Shown here in pieces: positions 9,800 to 18,467 of a stretch of DNA of 42,111 nucleotides. Each line of letters begins with the position of its first letter. Positions within the stretch are counted from its first letter, which is position 1. The position numbers and the translations under genes are program-made. The stretch comes from Chloroflexota bacterium (lineage in GTDB: Bacteria; Chloroflexota; Anaerolineae; Anaerolineales; Anaerolineaceae), in NCBI GenBank assembly GCA_012514645.1, contig JAAYZW010000069.1, positions 1 through 42,111 on the forward strand, written 5' to 3'. The notes beneath the pieces are model-generated. The model saw nothing but the letters and a program-made list of their open reading frames with translations. It was not told the DNA's origin and did not search any database.

Positions 9800-11437
9800 T
9801 TGAAAAAAGTAGCAATAATTCAAGCCAGGCTTACATCCAGTCGCCTTCCTGGGAAGGTTTTATTGGATGTGGGCGGTGAGCCAATGCTCGCGCGGGTGAT
9901 CTCACGGGTGCGCCAGGCTCAGCTTGTTGATGAAATTGTTGTCGCTACCTCCAGTGATTTCGCAGACGATCCAATAATGCACTTTTGCCAGGAGAGGAAG
10001 ATTAGCTGCTGTCGCGGAGACGCTTACGACGTGCTTGACCGCTTTTACGAGTGCGCGCGAGCACATGAAGCAGATCTGATTATTCGGATTACTGCCGATT
10101 GCCCCATGATTGCCCCCGAAGAAATCGACCGGGTGATACAGGCATTTCTTGACAGCGGAGCTGACTTTGCCGCCAATCGCCTGCCGCCGCCGTTTGAACG
10201 CAGCACACCGATCGGCATGGATACGGAGGTGTGTTCCATGAGCGCGCTTGAACGAGCCTGGAAGGAAGCAAAACAACCCTACCAGCGCGAACATGTGATG
10301 CCCTATCTCTATGACACACCCGGACGGTTTAAAGTTCAGGTTGTTGACCTGGAGCCTAGCCAGGGTCACCTGCGCTTCACCGTTGACACTCCCGAGGACT
10401 TGGAGCTCGCCAACCAGGTTTTTGCTGCCTTTGAGGGTCGTGATGACTTTAGCCTGGCAGAACTGCTGGCAGAAAACGAACGGCACCCGGAATGGCAAGA
10501 CCAGGTTGCGCAAGTGCGCCACAAAAACCTGTATGAAACTGATTCGCGGGCTGCTTCGAAGCTTCCGGTGTGCCCTTTGTGTGCCAGCCCGAAGAGTAAG
10601 AACCTTGAAAAGGTGGAGTCGTTTGGTTTCCCGCTCCAATATTTAATCTGCCAAGATTGCGGCTTTGTTTTTCAAGACCCACACACCAACCAGGCAGCCG
10701 ACCCACAGTTCTACCAGGAGACCTACCGGCAAATCTACCAGTCAAGCGCTGAGCCAACTTCAAAGGATCTTTACCAGCAAAGGCAACGCGCGCTCAACCA
10801 GGCTGGGTGGCTGAAAAGCCTGGGGTACACCAGCTTTGATAGCCTGCTCGATATCGGCGCTTCAGCTGGCTTGCTCCTGGTGACCTTTGCCCGTGAGTTT
10901 GGCGCGAAAGCTGCCGGTGTGGAGCCAGGCGATGCCTACCGCGCGCTTGCCGAAGGCAGAGGTATTGCGATGTTCGAGTCCCTCGAAGGGTTGTTGAAAA
11001 CGGAGCATCAACGCTTCGAGCTGGTATCCCTCATGCATGTCTTGGAACACCTGGATAAACCTCTCGATGTACTTAGGCAGATACGCGACGAAATGCTTGC
11101 AGAAGATGGACTGCTTTTAATAGAGGTGCCAAACTTCTATGCGCATGATTCTTATGAGCTGGCGCACCTTTCCTGCTTTACCGAACACACTTTGCTCGAG
11201 TTGCTGCAACAAGCCGGCTTTGAAAAAGTCGCTTTCCGTCAGCATGGCATGCCGCGTTCAAGGATCCTGCCTCTTTATCTATCAGTTCTTGCCAAACCTG
11301 CCAAAACAGACCAGCCAGAACCGGTTGCTCCCGAAAAAAATGTAACAATTAAGCGGAAGTTGGGCATGCTGAGACGAAAAGTCCTCAGTCGGTTGAACCC
11401 GACCACAGCCTGGCTGCCACTGGAGCGCAAGCAATGA
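9800..11437 (+). CDS. SpsF-like cytidylyltransferase fused to C-terminal zinc-ribbon SAM methyltransferase
   Basis: TTG start. N-term VAIIQARLTSSRLPGKVLLDVGGEPMLARVI...IIRITADCPMI (SpsF/NeuA-like); then CPLCASPKSKN...LICQDCGFVFQDP zinc ribbon and LDIGASAGLLLVTFAREFGAKAAGVEPG...MHVLEHLDKP methyltransferase. One uninterrupted 545-aa frame. Confidence 0.8.
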   Translation: MKKVAIIQARLTSSRLPGKVLLDVGGEPMLARVISRVRQAQLVDEIVVATSSDFADDPIMHFCQERKISCCRGDAYDVLDRFYECARAHEADLIIRITADCPMIAPEEIDRVIQAFLDSGADFAANRLPPPFERSTPIGMDTEVCSMSALERAWKEAKQPYQREHVMPYLYDTPGRFKVQVVDLEPSQGHLRFTVDTPEDLELANQVFAAFEGRDDFSLAELLAENERHPEWQDQVAQVRHKNLYETDSRAASKLPVCPLCASPKSKNLEKVESFGFPLQYLICQDCGFVFQDPHTNQAADPQFYQETYRQIYQSSAEPTSKDLYQQRQRALNQAGWLKSLGYTSFDSLLDIGASAGLLLVTFAREFGAKAAGVEPGDAYRALAEGRGIAMFESLEGLLKTEHQRFELVSLMHVLEHLDKPLDVLRQIRDEMLAEDGLLLIEVPNFYAHDSYELAHLSCFTEHTLLELLQQAGFEKVAFRQHGMPRSRILPLYLSVLAKPAKTDQPEPVAPEKNVTIKRKLGMLRRKVLSRLNPTTAWLPLERKQ

Positions 11438-12384
11438 AACCCTACCTGACCCTTTTCACCGCCCCAAAAGCGTTTACCGACCCGCACACCAGCCTGATCC
11501 AGCATAATGCTTTTCGTTCGTGGCAGGCGTTAGGAGATTCTGTTGGCGTTGTCGTAGTTGGAGATGAGGAAGGTATCGCTGAAGCCGCCCAGGAATACGA
11601 CTTTTCCCACCGACCCGATGTTCGTCTTAACCAACTGGGCACACCGCTGATCAGCTCGATTTTCGAGCTCGGTCGGCAGGAAAACGACAGCCCCTTTTTG
11701 GCTTACGTCAATGCCGATATCATTCTCTTCCCGGAAACGCTCAATGTGATCGGCACGGTTGCGAGCCAGGCTGAGAAGTTCCTCCTGGTTGGTCAACGCT
11801 GGGACCTGGAAGTTTTGCAGCCACTGACCTTCAGCGGTGACTGGGTGCCTGGTTTAAAGCAGATGATGCGCACAGAAGGCGAGTTGCATAAACGCACTGG
11901 CAGTGATTACTTCATCTTCCCGCGCGCATGCTTCCAGCAAATCCCTGATTTCAGTGTTGGCAGAGCCGGCTGGGATAACTGGATGATCTATAAAGCCAGG
12001 CGCGAGGGTTGGCTGGCGGTCGATTGCAGCGGGGAGATGGATATTATCCACCAGGATCACGACTATCGCCACCTGCCAGACGGCAAACCGCATTACCGCC
12101 TGCCTGAAACCGGTGAAAACATTCGCCTTGCTGGCGGCAGACGCACAATTTTCCTTCTGGATGACGCCTCTCACCGATTGGTAAACGGAACAGTCAAAAA
12201 AATGCCCCTGACCTGGACGCGCTATTGGCGCGAGTTCCAGAACGCGCCGCTGATAAAAGATGGCAATTACGCTGCCACAGAAAAACGCTTTAAACGCCTT
12301 CACCCGCGCTTAGCCAAAATCGAAAGAACAAAACAGGTCGAGATGGATCGTCGATTGGCGGAGTCTGAATTGGGAGGTAACTGA
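11434..12384 (+). CDS. Putative GT-A-like glycosyltransferase
   Basis: ATGA overlap; FLAYVNADIILFPETL resembles a GT-A DXD region; VGRAGWDNWMIYKARREGW. Confidence 0.55.
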   Translation: MKPYLTLFTAPKAFTDPHTSLIQHNAFRSWQALGDSVGVVVVGDEEGIAEAAQEYDFSHRPDVRLNQLGTPLISSIFELGRQENDSPFLAYVNADIILFPETLNVIGTVASQAEKFLLVGQRWDLEVLQPLTFSGDWVPGLKQMMRTEGELHKRTGSDYFIFPRACFQQIPDFSVGRAGWDNWMIYKARREGWLAVDCSGEMDIIHQDHDYRHLPDGKPHYRLPETGENIRLAGGRRTIFLLDDASHRLVNGTVKKMPLTWTRYWREFQNAPLIKDGNYAATEKRFKRLHPRLAKIERTKQVEMDRRLAESELGGN

Positions 12385-13403
12385 TGGCACGCTTGGGCAC
12401 GAACCCTTCACGCGGGCAGCAGCTCGACTTCACGCCGCCAAGAGTAACAGTTGCTGTGTTGGTCTATGCCCCCAACCAGTCTGGTTATTTTCAGCACCGG
12501 CTGGATGTTACCCGATTGACGCTCGAGAGCATCATTGCCAACACACCAAAACCTTTTGAACTGCTGGTTTTCGATAACGGCTCTTGCCAGGAGATGACTG
12601 ATTTCTTAAAAGAGCTGAACCAGATGGGCAAGATTGATACCCTGGTGCTTTCAGCCCTAAACATCGGGAAATTGAACGCGCTTTGGCGGGTTGCCAACCT
12701 TGCCCAGGGCGAGATCATTGCCTACAGCGATGATGATGTCTACCATTTGCCTGGCTGGCTGCCTGCACACCTGCAGATTATGGATAGCTACCCGAATGTC
12801 GGAGCAGTGACCGGCTTTTATATTAAGCAGCGTGTAGTGATGAGCTCTGAGAGTACGCTCAGGTGGGTTGAAGCTTACCGAAACGACCACCCTGGGTTGG
12901 TCAAATCTGGAAACCTGATCCCGCGCAAGTGGGAAGAAGAATATATGGAAAATTCGGGGCGCACAGAAGAGCGCTACCAGGGCGAAATTGATGGAGTAGA
13001 GGATGTCGTGGTGGACTACCAGGGTGTCAAAGCCTGGGTCTCCGCTCACCACTTCCAGATGATGACCCCAAAAAAAGTTCTGTTGGAAGTTCTTTCGGAG
13101 ATGTTGGAAGATGGCTGGAGCGACATGATGATGGGGCGGATGGTCGAAATGGACGACCGTATGGACGCCAAGGACTATCTGCGCCTGACCACGTATGCTC
13201 AAACCATGCGGTTATTGGGCAATGCCATTGATGACGAGGTGAAAGACTTGGCTGCCAGGGACGGAATCGATACCCAGGCTGCCGTGAACGCAGTTTCAAA
13301 GAAACGCCGTGGAATTTGGGGCATCCCGCTTGTGCAAAAAATTGCGCAGCGCATTATTAATTGGCTTTATCTTGGAATTCACGAAAACGGGAGGACAGAA
13401 TGA
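12384..13403 (+). CDS. Glycosyltransferase family 2
   Basis: TVAVLVYAPNQ...ESIIANTPKPFELLVFDNGSCQEM...IIAYSDDDVYHLPGWL; TGATG overlap with the upstream gene. Confidence 0.82.
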   Translation: MARLGTNPSRGQQLDFTPPRVTVAVLVYAPNQSGYFQHRLDVTRLTLESIIANTPKPFELLVFDNGSCQEMTDFLKELNQMGKIDTLVLSALNIGKLNALWRVANLAQGEIIAYSDDDVYHLPGWLPAHLQIMDSYPNVGAVTGFYIKQRVVMSSESTLRWVEAYRNDHPGLVKSGNLIPRKWEEEYMENSGRTEERYQGEIDGVEDVVVDYQGVKAWVSAHHFQMMTPKKVLLEVLSEMLEDGWSDMMMGRMVEMDDRMDAKDYLRLTTYAQTMRLLGNAIDDEVKDLAARDGIDTQAAVNAVSKKRRGIWGIPLVQKIAQRIINWLYLGIHENGRTE

Positions 13404-14395
13404 AGTTTTTAATCGCTGGTTTAGGCTCGATTGGTCGCAGACATCTGCGCAACTTGAAAACCCTGGGACAAAACGATCTAATCTTGTATCGCACGCACCA
13501 GGCTACACTGCCAGATACCGAATTGAGCGGTTATCCAACCTACACCGATTTAGATGAAGCGCTCGCGCAAAATCCAGATGGTGTCATTGTGGCGAACCCA
13601 ACTTCTCTGCACCTCCAGGTTGCATCAGCGGCAGCCAAGGCTGGCGCTGCTCTGCTGATTGAGAAACCAGTCTCAGACAGCCTGATCGGCATTCGCGAGC
13701 TGCAAGCCGCGCTGGACGCAGCCGGTAAACCCGCGCTTATCGGCTTTCACCTGCGCTACCACCCGGTATTGCGGCGGATTAAAGCCCTGATCGACTCGGG
13801 GAAACTTGGCAAAGCGCTAAAATCTCACGCTCATTGGGGCGAATACCTTCCCGGCTGGCATACCTGGGAGGATTACCGTTACTCTTATGCTGCCCGTGCA
13901 GACCTGGGCGGCGGCGCGTTGAATACGCTTTCTCACCCGATCGATTATTTGCGCTGGATGATGGGCGAAGTCCGCTCTTTGTCGGCAAGCCTGGCAAACC
14001 TGAGCGAACTTGAACTGGATGTGGAAGACAATGCTGAATTGCTTCTCAAATTCCATTCAGGCTCGATCGCCACGGTTCACCTGGATTATTATCAGCGACC
14101 GCCTTCACACACACTCGAGATCGCTTTTGACAAAGGTCGCGTCCGTTGGGACAGCCATTCGGGCTGCGCTATCGTTGATAATGCAGAGATGGACACGACT
14201 GAGACGTTCTGCCCACCCGAGGGCTTCAAACGTAACGACATGTTCCTGGCAGAAATGGAAGATTTTGTGCGCCTTTGCCGGGACGAACAGGTTGAGCATT
14301 GCACCCTGGCAGATGGCAAGCGCGTCCAAAAAATCGTCGAAGTGGCTTGCCAAAGTTCTTCCCAGAGCAGCCGCTCTGTCCAGCTGCCCTCATAG
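13400..14395 (+). CDS. Gfo/Idh/MocA family oxidoreductase
   Basis: MKFLIAGLGSIGRRHLRNL Rossmann start, ANPTSLHLQVASAAAKAGAALLIEKPVS (EKP motif). ATG at 13400 overlaps the previous stop. Confidence 0.88.
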   Translation: MKFLIAGLGSIGRRHLRNLKTLGQNDLILYRTHQATLPDTELSGYPTYTDLDEALAQNPDGVIVANPTSLHLQVASAAAKAGAALLIEKPVSDSLIGIRELQAALDAAGKPALIGFHLRYHPVLRRIKALIDSGKLGKALKSHAHWGEYLPGWHTWEDYRYSYAARADLGGGALNTLSHPIDYLRWMMGEVRSLSASLANLSELELDVEDNAELLLKFHSGSIATVHLDYYQRPPSHTLEIAFDKGRVRWDSHSGCAIVDNAEMDTTETFCPPEGFKRNDMFLAEMEDFVRLCRDEQVEHCTLADGKRVQKIVEVACQSSSQSSRSVQLPS

Positions 14396-14440
14396 CGTCC
14401 GCCTGATGGTAAAATCCAAGCCACTGGAAGATTAACCAAA

Positions 14441-15268
14441 ATGACAGAATCTATTTTAGAGAAATTCGACATGGCTCAAAAAACAGTGATTGTCACTGGA
14501 GCAGCAGGCTTACTCGGAAAGCAGTTCAGCCTGGCATTGGCACAGGCTGGGGCAAAGGTATTGCTTGCTGATCTTGCTGTGGATATTGCCGCGCAAAACG
14601 CAACCGATTTGAAAAACCTAAATCTCATTGCCGCGGCTACAAAAGTGGACGTTACTGACCCTGCTTCAACCCGCGCGATGGTGCAGACAGCGCTCGACAG
14701 CTTTGGCAGTGTTGATGTGTTGATCAATAGCGCCGCCCTCGACCCAAAATTTGATCCTGAAAGTGTTGGCTTGCAAGGCGCCAACGCATTCGAGAGCTAC
14801 TCGCTCGATTCCTGGCGCAAGGCACTCGATGTTAACCTAACTGGAATGTTTCTTGCCTCTCAGGCTGCAGTAATACCGATGCTGCAGCAGGGGTCAGGCG
14901 TGATTGTCAACATCTCTTCAATGTACGGGCTGGTTGGACCAGATCAGCGCCTTTATGAACGACCAGACGGCAGTCGCTCGTTTAAACCGGCCTATTATTC
15001 GGTTGCAAAAGCAGGCGTGCTCGGGTTCACCCGCTATCTGGCGGCATATTACGCCGGTAAAAACATCCGCGTCAACGCCCTAACACCCGGGGGGGTCTAC
15101 AACGGTCACGATGAGGTGTTTACGAAGCAATATAGCAATCGTACCGTATTGGGACGCATGGCGAATATTGATGAAATGAGCGCGGCAATGCTCTTTTTAT
15201 GCAGCAATGCCAGCTCTTATATGACCGGCAGCAACCTGGTGGTCGATGGGGGTTGGACAGCTTGGTAG
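14441..15268 (+). CDS. SDR family oxidoreductase
   Basis: VIVTGAAGLLGKQFSLALAQAGAKVLLADL, LINSAAL, YYSVAKAGVLGFTRYLAAYY, SNLVVDGGW. Start 14441 or 14471. Confidence 0.85.
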   Translation: MTESILEKFDMAQKTVIVTGAAGLLGKQFSLALAQAGAKVLLADLAVDIAAQNATDLKNLNLIAAATKVDVTDPASTRAMVQTALDSFGSVDVLINSAALDPKFDPESVGLQGANAFESYSLDSWRKALDVNLTGMFLASQAAVIPMLQQGSGVIVNISSMYGLVGPDQRLYERPDGSRSFKPAYYSVAKAGVLGFTRYLAAYYAGKNIRVNALTPGGVYNGHDEVFTKQYSNRTVLGRMANIDEMSAAMLFLCSNASSYMTGSNLVVDGGWTAW

Positions 15269-15273
15269 AAAGA

Positions 15274-16491
15274 ATGGAAGTTTTAGTATTAATTCCTGCG
15301 CGAGGCGGTTCCAAGGGAATCCCGCGCAAAAACGTGCGAGACTTTGCCGGCGCTCCCCTGATCGCCTATAGCATTGTTGCCGGTTTGCAGGCTGAGTTGG
15401 TCACCCGGGTGATTGTCTCAACCGATGACGAAGAGATCGCAGAAACAGCCCGAGCCTGGGGAGCAGAGGTACCCTTCATGCGCCCCTCCGAATTCGCCCA
15501 GGATGACACCACCGACCTTCCGGTTTTCGAACACGCCCTGAAATGGCTGCGTGAAAATGAGGGTTACCAGCCAGATATCGTTGTCCAACTGCGCCCAACA
15601 TCACCGGTCAGACCGGTCGGGCTGGTGGATGATGCCATCAATACCCTGATCCAACATCCTGAGGCTGATTGCGTTCGTGGGGTGGTGGCATCGGGTCAAA
15701 ACCCCTTCAAGATGTGGCGCATTTCGAGCAGTGGTCAGCTTAAACCGCTCTTAAGAGTTGCGGGGCTTGACGAACCGTATAACGCACCCAGGCAAGCGCT
15801 GCCGGACACCTTCTGGCAGACCGGGCACATCGACGCGATTAGGACCAGCACGATTTTGGAAAAACACAGCCTGACAGGCGATGTGATCTTCCCGCTGATC
15901 ATCGACCCCCTTTATACGGTCGATATCGACACAATTGAAGATTTCAAAAATTCAGCTCGGTTAATGAGCGATCTCCGCATCAAGGCGGTCGATCCACTCA
16001 GAAACCGACGTGGTTTTCCTGTAAGGGTCAGCCACCTGATCATGGATTTTGATGGCGTTCTGACCGACGACAAGGTTTATACCAACCAGGATGGGCACGA
16101 GAGCGTGCGCGCTAGTCGTTCCGACGGATTTGGGTTGGACATGCTCAAACGACAGACAGGCATAAAAGCAATGATCATGTCGCGCGAAACCAACCCGGTG
16201 GTCAGCGCCCGTGCGCGCAAACTGGGTATCGAGGTTTTTCAGTCTATCTTAAATAAAGACGAGGCAATCAAGGCACTGATAAAAGAAAGAAACCTTGATC
16301 CAAACCAGATCATCTATATTGGCAACGATCTAAACGACCTGGCAGTATTGCCATTCGTCGGGTTCTTTGCCTGCCCATCAGACGCACACCCACGGGTATG
16401 CAGGCAAGCCGACCTGGTGCTCGGTCACGCTGGTGGTGATGGTGCAGTGCGTGAACTGATTGAAAAAATTTTAGAGCAATTTGACAAGTAA
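15274..16491 (+). CDS. Bifunctional acylneuraminate cytidylyltransferase (NeuA-like) / HAD-IIIC phosphatase (KdsC / KDN-9-P phosphatase-like)
   Basis: N-term VLVLIPARGGSKGIPRKNVRDFAGAPLIAYSI...VQLRPTSPVR; C-term VSHLIMDFDGVLTDDKVYTNQDG...IYIGNDLNDLAVLPFVGFFACPSDAHPRV in one frame. Confidence 0.9.
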   Translation: MEVLVLIPARGGSKGIPRKNVRDFAGAPLIAYSIVAGLQAELVTRVIVSTDDEEIAETARAWGAEVPFMRPSEFAQDDTTDLPVFEHALKWLRENEGYQPDIVVQLRPTSPVRPVGLVDDAINTLIQHPEADCVRGVVASGQNPFKMWRISSSGQLKPLLRVAGLDEPYNAPRQALPDTFWQTGHIDAIRTSTILEKHSLTGDVIFPLIIDPLYTVDIDTIEDFKNSARLMSDLRIKAVDPLRNRRGFPVRVSHLIMDFDGVLTDDKVYTNQDGHESVRASRSDGFGLDMLKRQTGIKAMIMSRETNPVVSARARKLGIEVFQSILNKDEAIKALIKERNLDPNQIIYIGNDLNDLAVLPFVGFFACPSDAHPRVCRQADLVLGHAGGDGAVRELIEKILEQFDK

Positions 16492-16520
16492 AAAAATCGA
16501 ACAAAGGATGTCAAACAACG

Positions 16521-17594
16521 ATGATCGATATTGAATTTTATATGAAGGTCGGAGACTTGAAGAAACGCCTTAGTGCTGGAGAGCAATTTTCACGGTCAGA
16601 ACTGGAAGGGCTGCTTGAGAGTTATCGCGATCCCAATCCTGTGGTCTATAACATTGAGACCACCAACGCTTGCAATATGCGCTGTGAAATGTGCCCCCGT
16701 ACCACCATGATGACCAGACCGGTTGAGACAATGGCTCCCGAACTCTTTAAGTGCGTGATCGACCAATTGAGACCTTTCAGCCATGAACAACTGAACCGCT
16801 GGGAGGATTTCGCAGAAAGTTATTATGGCGTTTCACGCAATGATATGAGCGAAAACCACTTCTTCCTCTACATCATCCCTCGCGTGATCGTTTTGCATGG
16901 TTACGGCGACCCACTTTTGGACAGGCACATCCCTCAATATGTTAAATGGATGACCGAACGAGGGCTTGAATCGTATTTCTCGTGCAATCCCGCTAACATC
17001 AATATGGACCGGACCATCGAAACTTTTGAGAATGGTCTTGGCTACGTAAAGTATTCGATCGAAAGCGTGGATGACCTGCGCCACAAAAGTGTGCGCGGAG
17101 ATGCCTCCAACTTCACGCAAGCCTACCGTAACATTTTGAGATTGCTGGATCTTAAGGCACAAAAGAATTACAAAACCACCATCGTTATCACCATGATCAA
17201 CCTGAACAAACCCTGGCAGCGTGAAGAATATCAGAAGTTAGTGGAAGCTTTCGAAGGGTTGGATGTGTACATTTACCTCAAGAGCCAGGACCAAACTTGG
17301 TACGAAGACAACAAACAAACCACAGAATCCATTCACTGGCAGGAATTTTGTCAGTTCCCCTGGTCGTCCATGACGATCAAGTCGAATGGAGAGTGCGCGG
17401 AGTGCGTCGAGGACTTTAACAATGAAATCATCCTGGGTGACACCCGCAACCACAGCCTCTATGATATCTGGAATGGAGAGACTTACCAGGCTTTCCGTCA
17501 GGCACATTTTGATCTGAAACCTGGAATCAAGTGCACTGAGCAATGCGATATGCACCTGATTGGCAGCTATTTGGCTCAGGAAAGGATACTATGA
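16521..17594 (+). CDS. Radical SAM protein with SPASM-like C-terminus
   Basis: VYNIETTNACNMRCEMCPRT (CX3CX2C), C-terminal CAECVEDFNNEIILGDTRNHSLYDIWNGETYQAFRQAH...CTEQCDM. Confidence 0.88.
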   Translation: MIDIEFYMKVGDLKKRLSAGEQFSRSELEGLLESYRDPNPVVYNIETTNACNMRCEMCPRTTMMTRPVETMAPELFKCVIDQLRPFSHEQLNRWEDFAESYYGVSRNDMSENHFFLYIIPRVIVLHGYGDPLLDRHIPQYVKWMTERGLESYFSCNPANINMDRTIETFENGLGYVKYSIESVDDLRHKSVRGDASNFTQAYRNILRLLDLKAQKNYKTTIVITMINLNKPWQREEYQKLVEAFEGLDVYIYLKSQDQTWYEDNKQTTESIHWQEFCQFPWSSMTIKSNGECAECVEDFNNEIILGDTRNHSLYDIWNGETYQAFRQAHFDLKPGIKCTEQCDMHLIGSYLAQERIL

Positions 17595-18466
17595 GAAAAA
17601 CGATTAAGCTTGGACAACGCAATGTAGGGGATGGATACCCCACCTATATTGTTGGAGAAATCGGAATTAATCACAATGGCAACCTTGAAATTGCTAAAAG
17701 CCTGATGTTAGCAGCAAAAAAAGCTGGCATTGATGCAGTCAAGTTCCAAAAACGCACACCCGAAATTTGTGTGCCCCTGGATCAGCAGGGACAAATGCGC
17801 GATACACCCTGGGGTTACATGACTTATCTTGATTACCGTTATAAGGTTGAGTTTGACGAAGCAGATTACACTGAGATCGACCGTTATGCGAGGGAGCTCG
17901 GTTTGGACTGGTTTGCCTCTTCGTGGGATATTCCTTCCCTGGAACTCATGGAAAAGTTCAACCCTTTAACCCACAAGATCCCTTCAGCTTTGTTGACCGA
18001 CAAAGAATTGCTGCGTGCCCACCGCGATACGGGCAAGCCGCTTATTCTTTCGACGGGCATGTCGAACATGGAGCAGATCAGGGAAGCGGTAGAATTGCTG
18101 GGAGAAGATAATATCGTTCTTTGTCACACCACCAGCTCATACCCCTGCCCGCCCGAAGAGCTTAACCTACGCATGATCCAGACCCTACGCGAAACCTTCC
18201 GCTGCCCGATAGGATACTCTGGTCATGAAGTTGGTTTGGTGCCGACCGTGGTGGCTTCAGCATTGGGCGCCAGCTTGGTGGAACGCCATATCACGCTCGA
18301 CCGGGTGATGTGGGGCTCAGACCAAAGCGCATCGGTGGAGCCGCAAGGAATTGCCACACTGGTTAAATATATTCGCGTGACCGAAAAAGCCCTCGGTGAT
18401 GGCGTTAAGCAAGTTTATGACAGTGAACAGTCGTCAATGAAGAAATTGAGACGGATAAGCCAGTGA
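17591..18466 (+). CDS. N-acetylneuraminate/nonulosonate synthase family protein (NeuB-like), without SAF domain
   Basis: PTYIVGEIGINHNGNLEIAKSLMLAAKKAGIDAVKFQKRTPE, HTTSSYPCPPEELNLRMI, IGYSGHEVGLVPTVVASALGASLVERHITLDR; ends about where the TIM barrel ends. ATGA overlap with the radical SAM gene. Confidence 0.9.
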   Translation: MRKTIKLGQRNVGDGYPTYIVGEIGINHNGNLEIAKSLMLAAKKAGIDAVKFQKRTPEICVPLDQQGQMRDTPWGYMTYLDYRYKVEFDEADYTEIDRYARELGLDWFASSWDIPSLELMEKFNPLTHKIPSALLTDKELLRAHRDTGKPLILSTGMSNMEQIREAVELLGEDNIVLCHTTSSYPCPPEELNLRMIQTLRETFRCPIGYSGHEVGLVPTVVASALGASLVERHITLDRVMWGSDQSASVEPQGIATLVKYIRVTEKALGDGVKQVYDSEQSSMKKLRRISQ

Positions 18467-18467
18467 G

